Shown in pieces: positions 58,052-64,000 of a DNA stretch of 64,000 bases (the stretch's first letter is position 1; the number at the start of each line of letters is the position of its first letter). This DNA comes from Bacteroidota bacterium. Lineage in GTDB: Bacteria; Bacteroidota; Bacteroidia; AKYH767-A; 2013-40CM-41-45. The DNA is taken from NCBI GenBank assembly GCA_016720935.1, contig JADKJP010000006.1, forward strand, positions 186,001-250,000, given 5' to 3'. The position numbers and the translations under genes are program-made. The notes beneath the pieces are model-generated. The model was not told where the DNA came from. It did not search any database and worked only from the letters and a program-made list of their open reading frames with translations.

Positions 58052-59242
58052 ATGAATTCCATCGAAAAGGTTAAACTACTTGCAAAGCAATTTCATCCGG
58101 AAATTGTTTCCTGCAGAAGACATCTGCACATGTATCCTGAACTTAGCTTTAAAGAAACGGAGACACAAAAATTTGTCGAACAGAAATTAAAAGAGTTTGG
58201 TATCACAGATTTTAAGAGAATGGCAAATACAGGTGTCGTCGCTTTGATTGAAGGGAAGAATCCGCGGAAAAAAGTTGTAGCACTCCGGGCTGATATGGAT
58301 GCCTTACCTATTCAGGAAACGAATAAAACAGATTATGTATCTAAGCATGCGGGAGTCATGCATGCATGTGGCCACGACGTACACACTTCTTCATTGTTAG
58401 GTGTAGCCAGAATTCTGAACCAGTTAAAAGATAGTTTCGAAGGCAGTGTGAAATTTATTTTTCAACCCGGTGAAGAAAAATTACCGGGTGGCGCTTCACT
58501 GATGATAAAAGAAGGTGTCTTGCAAAATCCCGTTCCTCATTCTGTTATCGGGCAGCATGTAATGCCGCAAATCAAAGCAGGCAAAATTGGATTCAGGAAA
58601 GGGTTATACATGGCAAGTACCGATGAGATTTATGTTCGGGTAAAAGGAAAGGGTGGACATGGAGCCATGCCTCACCTGACGATAGATCCTGTGATGATCA
58701 CCGCACAAATGCTGGTCGCTTTGCAACAAATTGTAAGCAGAAATGCGAAACCCAGTCTGCCTTCAGTTCTCAGTTTTGGAAAAGTAATTGCCAATGGAGC
58801 AACCAATGTAATTCCGGATGAAGTGTATCTGGAGGGAACGTTCCGGACATTGAATGAAGAATGGCGTGACGAGGCACACCGGCGCATGAAAAAAATGGCA
58901 GAAGGTATCGCGGAAAGTATGGGAGGATCCTGTGAATTCAATATTGTTCGCGGTTATCCTTTTCTCATCAATGATGAAATTCTCACAGACCGGGCGCGTA
59001 AGTTTGCCGAAGAATTTGTAGGAAAAGAAAATGTGGAAGACCTTGAAATATGGATGGCCGCTGAAGATTTCGCTTTCTATTCACAGGAAGCATCCGCTTG
59101 TTTTTATCGTCTCGGAGTAAAAAATGAAGAGAGAGGAATTGTCTCTTCGGTTCATACTTCCACATTCGATATTGATGAATCCGCTCTTGAAACCGGAATG
59201 GGATTAATGGCCTGGATGACTTTAAGGGAACTGGAGTCCTGA
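58052..59242 (+). CDS. M20D family amidohydrolase
   Basis: 396 residues, the usual size of M20D N-acyl-amino-acid/hippurate hydrolases. Metal and catalytic residues are all present: RRHLHMYPELSFKE, ALRADMDALPIQE, HACGHDVHTSSLLG, FQPGEEKLPGGASLMI with the catalytic Glu, KGKGGHGAMPHLTIDPV, and WMAAEDFAFYSQ. It cleaves the amide bond of N-acylated amino acids, releasing a free amino acid (substrate not determined). Cytoplasmic, no signal. It is followed by a strong bidirectional terminator before gyrB. Confidence 0.95.
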   Translation: MNSIEKVKLLAKQFHPEIVSCRRHLHMYPELSFKETETQKFVEQKLKEFGITDFKRMANTGVVALIEGKNPRKKVVALRADMDALPIQETNKTDYVSKHAGVMHACGHDVHTSSLLGVARILNQLKDSFEGSVKFIFQPGEEKLPGGASLMIKEGVLQNPVPHSVIGQHVMPQIKAGKIGFRKGLYMASTDEIYVRVKGKGGHGAMPHLTIDPVMITAQMLVALQQIVSRNAKPSLPSVLSFGKVIANGATNVIPDEVYLEGTFRTLNEEWRDEAHRRMKKMAEGIAESMGGSCEFNIVRGYPFLINDEILTDRARKFAEEFVGKENVEDLEIWMAAEDFAFYSQEASACFYRLGVKNEERGIVSSVHTSTFDIDESALETGMGLMAWMTLRELES

Positions 59243-59256
59243 AGAAATCTTGTAAC

Positions 59257-59289
59257 AAAAAAAAGCACCGGACTCCGGTGCTTTTTTTT
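59257..59289. terminator. bidirectional terminator between the amidohydrolase gene and gyrB
   Basis: AGCACCGG (59264-59271) pairs with CCGGTGCT (59275-59282) across the 3-base loop ACT, flanked by A8 and T9. Terminates both convergent genes. Confidence 0.93.
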
Positions 59290-59308
59290 TGAGTTTATTT
59301 TACAGCTG

Positions 59309-61312
59309 TTAAGCGTCAATCTTCGCGTACTTCGCGTTCTTTTCGATGAATTCTCTGCGTGGAGGAACATCGTCGCCCATCAGCATTGAGAAAATTCTGT
59401 CAGCTTCTGCGGCACTATCGATTGTTACCTGGCGAAGAGTACGTGTCTCCGGATTCATTGTAGTTTCCCACAACTGTTCCGCATTCATTTCTCCAAGACC
59501 TTTGTATCGTTGTACGCCGACATTTTCTTCTTTACCATCACCAGCTAATCTCTTCACCGCGGCAATACGTTGCTCATCATTCCAGGCATATTGTTGTTCC
59601 TTACCTTTTTTAACGAGATAGAGTGGAGGAGTAGCGATGTAGAGATAACCTTCTTCGATCATTTCCTTCATGTGTCGGAAGAAGAAAGTTAGAATCAATG
59701 TTGTAATGTGGCTACCGTCAACGTCGGCATCGGTCATGATCACAATCTTGTGATAACGGATCTTATCCATGTTGAGCGGACGTCCTTCTTTCGTTTCATC
59801 ACGAAATACACCGAGAGCGGTAAAAATGTTCCGGATTTCCTCGTTTTCGTAAATTTTGTATTCCATGGCCTTCTCCACATTCAGGATTTTACCACGTAAA
59901 GGCAGAATCGCCTGAAAACGTCTGTTTCGTCCCTGTTTGGCAGTACCACCCGCGGAATCTCCCTCAACCAGATAAAGTTCACATCCTTCCGGATCGCTGT
60001 CGGAACAATCGCTCAATTTACCGGGCAAACCTGATCCGGATAAAACATTCTTCCGTTGCACCAATTCACGCGCTTTACGGGCGGCGTGACGCGCTGTAGC
60101 GGCAAGAATTACTTTGTCCACGATCATTCTCGCTTCCCTGGGATGCTCTTCGAGGTAATTGCTAAGCATTTCGCTTACCGCCTGGTCAACCGCCCCCATC
60201 ACCTCGTTATTCCCGAGTTTGGTTTTTGTCTGTCCTTCGAATTGCGGCTCCTGAACTTTTACCGAGATAATTGCGGTGAGTCCTTCGCGGAAGTCATCTC
60301 CACTGATTTCAAATTTCAATTTATCAAGCTGACCTGATTTCTCAGCATAACTTTTGAGAGTACGTGTGAGAGCGCGACGGAAACCCGCAAGATGTGTTCC
60401 ACCTTCGTGTGTATTGATATTGTTTACATACGAGTGCACATTTTCGTTGAAGGAAGTGTTGTATTGCATCGCGACTTCAACGGGAATGTTGCTGCGTTCT
60501 CCCTCCATATAAATGGGGTCGGCAATCAGCTTCTCACGATTTTCATCAAGGTAAACTACGAATTCACGCAGACCACCTTCACTGTAATATGAATTGTTGC
60601 GAAACTGTCCGTCTCCGTTAGCTTCTCTCTCATCACTGATCGACAGGCGAATGCCTTTATTCAGGAATGAAAGTTCACGCAAACGGGTTGCCAGCGTATC
60701 ATACTGGTAAATGGAGGTGATGAAGATTGAATTATCAGGAAGGAATGTTGTTGTTGTTCCGGTTCTGTTGGTTTCACCAACAACCTTCACATCATACAAA
60801 GGTTTTCCGCAACTATATTCCTGAACAAAGATTTTTCCTTCACGGTGAACTTCAACTTTCAAATGAGAAGACAGTGCGTTCACACAGGAAACTCCAACTC
60901 CGTGCAATCCGCCGGATACTTTGTAGGAATCCTTGTCGAATTTACCTCCGGCGTGCAACACTGTCATTACGACTTCCAGCGCGCTCTTTTTTTCCTTGCT
61001 ATGATAATCCGTTGGAATACCACGTCCATCGTCCCGGACCATAATTGAATTGTCGGGACGGATAAATACTTCTATGTTCTTACAATGACCGGCCAGAGCC
61101 TCGTCAATGGAGTTGTCTACAACTTCATATACCAGGTGATGCAATCCCTTAATGCCAATGTCGCCAATGTACATGGCAGGACGTTTACGCACCGCTTCCA
61201 GACCTTCAAGGACCTGAATACTATCGGCTGAATACTCCTGGTTTTTTTTCGTCGTGTTCGTTTCGATGATCGTTTCGGTTTTATTCACGTTTTCATTAAT
61301 GAACTCACTCAT
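59309..61312 (-). CDS. gyrB: DNA gyrase subunit B
   Basis: 667 residues from the ATG at 61312 (the open frame could start at a GTG at 61342). ATP-driven introduction of negative supercoils with GyrA. GHKL ATPase part: EGLEAVRKRPAMYIGDIG, YEVVDNSIDEALAGHC with the catalytic Glu, VRDDGRGIPTDYH, HAGGKFDKDSYKVSGGLHGVG (in parts). Transducer: QTKTKLGNNEVMG. TOPRIM: LYLVEGDSAGGTAKQGRNRRFQAILPLRGKILNVEKA (in parts) and MTDADVDGSHI with the Mg-binding DxD. C-terminal QRYKGLGEMNAEQLWETTM. The N-terminus is Asn/Thr/Glu-rich for about 30 residues before the conserved start, an unusual but harmless tail. Length fits the ~650-residue Bacteroidota GyrB. Confidence 0.97.
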   Translation of the reverse strand: MSEFINENVNKTETIIETNTTKKNQEYSADSIQVLEGLEAVRKRPAMYIGDIGIKGLHHLVYEVVDNSIDEALAGHCKNIEVFIRPDNSIMVRDDGRGIPTDYHSKEKKSALEVVMTVLHAGGKFDKDSYKVSGGLHGVGVSCVNALSSHLKVEVHREGKIFVQEYSCGKPLYDVKVVGETNRTGTTTTFLPDNSIFITSIYQYDTLATRLRELSFLNKGIRLSISDEREANGDGQFRNNSYYSEGGLREFVVYLDENREKLIADPIYMEGERSNIPVEVAMQYNTSFNENVHSYVNNINTHEGGTHLAGFRRALTRTLKSYAEKSGQLDKLKFEISGDDFREGLTAIISVKVQEPQFEGQTKTKLGNNEVMGAVDQAVSEMLSNYLEEHPREARMIVDKVILAATARHAARKARELVQRKNVLSGSGLPGKLSDCSDSDPEGCELYLVEGDSAGGTAKQGRNRRFQAILPLRGKILNVEKAMEYKIYENEEIRNIFTALGVFRDETKEGRPLNMDKIRYHKIVIMTDADVDGSHITTLILTFFFRHMKEMIEEGYLYIATPPLYLVKKGKEQQYAWNDEQRIAAVKRLAGDGKEENVGVQRYKGLGEMNAEQLWETTMNPETRTLRQVTIDSAAEADRIFSMLMGDDVPPRREFIEKNAKYAKIDA

Positions 61313-61798
61313 TCCTTTAATTTTTTTTTGAATTTCCCCCACCCCGGTAATAATTGAAAAAACTGCATTCAGACATCAAAAAAGCCGATTATTTGAATCA
61401 GCTTGCATAGGTTGTAAATTTACAAAAAAGCAACCGCTAAAACAAGCATTTTCATGCTGAAAATCAGTGATTTTCGACGAAAGAAATGAACAATTGCCTG
61501 TTTGTTAATTTATTGAAAAACAGGCAATTATTAGAGCCGAAAAAGGACTTGAAATTTTAGTTGAAAAACGATGCATATAATCAAAAAATATAGCTGTTTC
61601 CGGACCAACTTTGATCCAGATTTTAGAGGTTTTTTCAAACCATTTAAGGCAATTTCTTTTTAAAAATTTCGTCCTGAAATTTCCTGAATTCTTCCAGAAA
61701 AGCATCATCAAATAAAATGAAGAAATGTTTTCTTCTGTACAAAAAAAAATCTGAAAAAAAATGAACCTAAAATAATTTTGCAGGACTCAAATCAAAAA
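61313..61798. other. 486-base intergenic region with a 12-bp hairpin between dnaX and gyrB
   Basis: Very AT-rich with long A and T runs. It contains a perfect inverted repeat AATTGCCTGTTT / AAACAGGCAATT (61492-61503 and 61518-61529, 14-base loop) and nothing I can call coding. Between dnaX (ends 61799) and gyrB (starts 61312) on the minus strand, the hairpin may end dnaX transcripts; no U run follows closely. Confidence 0.55.
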
Positions 61799-63586
61799 TC
61801 AATATTCAATTTCCAGGTCAAATCTTTTTTTGAGCTCATGCATCAAAGGATTTTTTTCAGCAAGCTTTTTAAATTTTTCAGAAGGTGTATAGGGCTTGCT
61901 GTCTGCAGTATCTCCGGTTGCAATTACGATGGACAAATTCAGTTTGTAATTCGATAATTTTTTTCGCAGAAAAGCAAGTAAATCCGCCTTCTGATCGTTC
62001 AGATCTTTTTCCGCGGCTGCACTATCCACAGCGAATACCAAAGCAAAATTTTCTCTGAGTTCAGGTTTTCTTTTTGTGAGCGCAGCTGAAACAGTCATAC
62101 GTCCCTGCTTCTGCAATTGATTCGCGTACTCATTCCAGACCGGTTCCAGCTCTGTCATTGAAAATGGTTCCTGAAGATCCGGGAGAATTTCAGCGACTTG
62201 CTGAGTTGCTTGTTCAGGCTCTTTGTAGAGCTTAGAACTGATAGAAATTGTTTTGCGAATGCTGCTGCCCGGCATCGGTGTTCGCTCTTTCGTCGCAGGT
62301 GCTGTAGTTGCAATTGCCGGCGCAGCGGAGGCCACATTGGTAGTGGTTTCCATCTCGGCTTTGGACAGAGCTCCGGATACTATAGTGGGAGAAGGTAATG
62401 GAATGGAGGGTGTAACACTTACTGCTGCAGTAGGAGTTGAGGATATTGCAGGTTCAGTTTTTTTTTTGAAAGCTTCGCCTGCACCGGGTTGTGGAGCAGT
62501 TGCCGAACACATTTTCAACAAAGACAATTCGATGTGAAGACGCTGGTTTTTGGATGATTTGAATCCCATATCGGCACGATTGGCGACTTCAAGTTTTTCG
62601 AGCAACCAGTTCGCCGAACAATTCCTGCTTTGGACTTTGTATTTTTCACGGACACTCGGACTCACCTCCAGCAAGGGGAGTGTGATTTCATCTTTGCAAA
62701 CCAAAAGATCCCGGAAATGGGATGCCAGTCCGTTGATGAAATTATGTCCGTCAAAACCATTGTTCAGAATCTCATTATAAGCCAATAAAACGGCTGACAT
62801 GTTTCCGGTAAGTAAATCATCGGTAATTCTGAAATAGTAATCGTAATCGAGGATATTGAGGTTCTCGATCACATCTTTGTACTTGAGGTTGGAGCCGGCA
62901 AAACTTACAAGCTGATCAAACAAGCTCAACGCGTCGCGTAAAGCACCATCCGCTTTCTGAGCGATGATGTGCAAAGCGTCTTCTTCAGCGACAACATTTT
63001 CTTTTTGCGCGATGGATTGCAGATGCGTCGCGATATCTTCAACAGAGATGCGGTTAAAATCAAAAATCTGACAACGTGATAAAATTGTCGGGATAATTTT
63101 ATGCTTCTCAGTCGTTGCAAGAATAAATACAGCATAGGAGGGCGGCTCTTCCAGCGTTTTCAAGAAGGCATTGAACGCGGAAGTACTCAGCATGTGAACC
63201 TCATCGATGATATACACCTTGTATTTGCCAAGTTGCGGCGCATAACGCACCTGCTCTACCAAAGCCCGGATGTCATCCACAGAATTGTTGGAAGCTGCAT
63301 CAAGCTCGTATATATTCAGCGAATTGCCGGAATTGAACGAAATACAGGAAGTACAAACATTACAAGCCTCTACATTCGCAGAAATGTTCTCGCAATTTAT
63401 TGTCTTCGCAAGAATTCTCGCGGTGGTGGTTTTTCCAACTCCTCTTGGACCTGTGAAAAGAAATGCCTGAGCAAGATGATTATTCCTGATCGCATTTTTT
63501 AAAGTATTGGTAATAGAAGGCTGCCCAACTACCGTGTCAAAGGTAACTGGCCTGTATTTACGGGCGGAAACAATAAACTTATCCAT
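61799..63586 (-). CDS. dnaX: DNA polymerase III subunit gamma/tau
   Basis: 595 residues from the ATG at 63586, the family start (MDKFIVSARKYRPVTFDTVVG). Clamp-loader ATPase: Walker A GPRGVGKTT (46-54), zinc cysteines 65, 75, 78 and 81, Walker B IIDEVH (126-131), sensor 1 ATTEKHK and the arginine finger SRC (170-172). Clamp-loader domain III ends near residue 365, after which a Pro/Ala/Thr-rich linker and a small C-terminal domain (tau) follow. At codons 374-377 there is a run of ten A. A one-base shift there ends translation at once (AAC TGA), giving a gamma-like product of about 377 residues. Shorter than E. coli tau (643 residues). Confidence 0.95.
   Translation of the reverse strand: MDKFIVSARKYRPVTFDTVVGQPSITNTLKNAIRNNHLAQAFLFTGPRGVGKTTTARILAKTINCENISANVEACNVCTSCISFNSGNSLNIYELDAASNNSVDDIRALVEQVRYAPQLGKYKVYIIDEVHMLSTSAFNAFLKTLEEPPSYAVFILATTEKHKIIPTILSRCQIFDFNRISVEDIATHLQSIAQKENVVAEEDALHIIAQKADGALRDALSLFDQLVSFAGSNLKYKDVIENLNILDYDYYFRITDDLLTGNMSAVLLAYNEILNNGFDGHNFINGLASHFRDLLVCKDEITLPLLEVSPSVREKYKVQSRNCSANWLLEKLEVANRADMGFKSSKNQRLHIELSLLKMCSATAPQPGAGEAFKKKTEPAISSTPTAAVSVTPSIPLPSPTIVSGALSKAEMETTTNVASAAPAIATTAPATKERTPMPGSSIRKTISISSKLYKEPEQATQQVAEILPDLQEPFSMTELEPVWNEYANQLQKQGRMTVSAALTKRKPELRENFALVFAVDSAAAEKDLNDQKADLLAFLRKKLSNYKLNLSIVIATGDTADSKPYTPSEKFKKLAEKNPLMHELKKRFDLEIEY
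62458..62467 (-). promoter_or_regulatory. dnaX: A10 slippery run in dnaX, candidate gamma/tau recoding site
   Basis: Minus strand TTC-AAA-AAA-AAA-ACT-GAA. After a -1 ribosomal slip or insertion of one A in the transcript, the next codons are AAC TGA. A one-base deletion in the transcript would instead read on for about 12 codons and stop. The run is at the boundary between clamp-loader domain III and the tau-specific tail. Confidence 0.6.
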
Positions 63587-63603
63587 GATGTAAGGGAGAG
63601 AAA

Positions 63604-63611
63604 CAAAGATA
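63604..63611 (-). promoter_or_regulatory. -7 promoter element for dnaX
   Basis: The minus strand reads TATCTTTG, 17 bases before the ATG at 63586. A transcript from here would begin after the earlier in-frame start at 63670 and so supports the shorter dnaX start. The -33 box is not clear. Confidence 0.55.
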
Positions 63612-63866
63612 CAATTTGCAATTGAATGGAGGAGGGGTTTTGATAAATTGTAGTTGGGTTTTGGGTTCAAGAATTAAGCAAAGTATTTATACTCCTTTTT
63701 TCTCAGCATGAATCGTTCAACCCGGAACTCGAAACCCTGAATCAATTTGATGAATATTAATTTTATCGAATTGCCTGCAAACCTGCAACACCACTGACTT
63801 TACCTTCTTAGTTTTCAACAAACACTAGTATTTATCAACAATTCAGGGCATTTGCATTCCTGAAAC

Positions 63867-63897
63867 TTGCAACAGGTGATGCCTCTAAGTACTTTTG
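63867..63897 (+). promoter_or_regulatory. Bacteroidota promoter for the second HU gene (TTG-N20-TACTTTTG)
   Basis: TTG at 63867-63869, 20 bases, then TACTTTTG at 63890-63897, 47 bases before the HU ATG at 63945. Boxes and spacing fit the consensus. Confidence 0.7.
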
Positions 63898-63944
63898 ATG
63901 AAGTCATTATTCCTAACCTTTAATCACTAAAAACTAAGAAGAAA

Positions 63945-64000
63945 ATGAACAAAGCTGAACTGATTGATGCTATGGCATCAGAAGCCAAGATCACCAAAGC
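63945..64000 (+). CDS. HU family DNA-binding protein, N-terminal fragment (cut by window edge)
   Basis: The ATG at 63945 gives MNKAELIDAMASEAKITKA before the window ends. This is the start of HU/IHF-family proteins (MNKxELIxxIAxxAxITKxxA). It is a different copy from hup at 21634, which starts MTKAELVAEISTKTGI. A matching promoter lies 47 bases upstream. Confidence 0.88.
   Translation, partial: MNKAELIDAMASEAKITK

Larger units (their letters stand above)
63587..63944. other. 358-base divergent intergenic region between dnaX and the second HU gene
   Basis: Holds the dnaX -7 element at the left and the HU promoter at the right. No coding frame with proper character; a small ATG frame at about 63709 stops after nine codons. 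Confidence 0.5.

Noticed and set aside
63587..63670. Extended N-terminus of dnaX (start at 63670)
   Set aside because: The family starts at MDKFIVSARKYRP, and a perfect -7 promoter element lies between 63604 and 63611, within the putative extension.

Overview
The window is chromosomal DNA from a member of the Bacteroidota. Four things support this. Gliding-motility/type IX secretion genes are present (gldE and gldD). Several secreted proteins end in T9SS C-terminal sorting domains or carry PKD arrays. Most upstream regions carry the Bacteroidota -7 promoter element TAnnTTTG, some with TTG/TTTG about 19 bases further up. The housekeeping set fits too: class II fumarase, type III pantothenate kinase, single-polypeptide GcvP, and the order mutY, hup, TPR protein, small basic mS38-like protein, rng. 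The genus cannot be told from the sequence alone. I see no phage, insertion sequence, CRISPR array or defence island; this is mainly a core-genome stretch with a few secreted or surface protein genes.

Layout. 1-4 kb: M20 dipeptidase (cut by the window edge), a small HExxH membrane protein, frameshifted gpmI, an orphan histidine kinase and a small unknown protein. 4-10.5 kb: a 1932-residue, 19-PKD-domain secreted protein and a small exported partner. 10.8-17 kb: a helical cytoplasmic protein, a single-domain response regulator, tRNA-Phe, coaX, an outer-membrane protein, heme A synthase and another outer-membrane protein. 17.3-24.7 kb: gldE-gldD (read here as one frame), ssb, mutY, hup, a TPR protein, an mS38-like 31-residue protein and rng. 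24.8-32.2 kb: two SRPBCC proteins, recX, a T9SS cargo protein, prfB with its programmed frameshift, an ArsC/Spx-like protein and fumC. 32.2-40 kb (mostly minus): manC, a PLP aminotransferase, a SprT-like protein, feoB/feoA, an unlisted 44-residue lipoprotein, then the MlaE/MlaF lipid-transport pair. 40-47 kb: two tandem T9SS cargo paralogues with near-identical promoters, and gcvP. 47-54.5 kb: an exported protein, a UbiA-like membrane protein and its coupled partner, hemL, the kynurenine genes kynU and kmo with a sphingomyelin-synthase-like membrane protein, and an MBL hydrolase. 54.7-64 kb: a beta-propeller/outer-membrane-barrel protein, an M20 amidohydrolase, gyrB, dnaX and the start of a second HU gene.

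The most interesting signals concern reading frames. prfB uses the classical +1 autoregulatory shift. dnaX has a 10-A run exactly where a one-base slip would end a gamma-length clamp-loader subunit. gldE and gldD are joined in one frame at a spot where one extra T would recreate a perfect GldD lipoprotein start. gpmI is split by a one-base indel. The PKD protein stops in the middle of a fibronectin domain without a sorting domain. Also notable are a kynureninase with Asn where the PLP-binding Asp is expected, and a tiny lipoprotein gene with a promoter placed for a leaderless mRNA.
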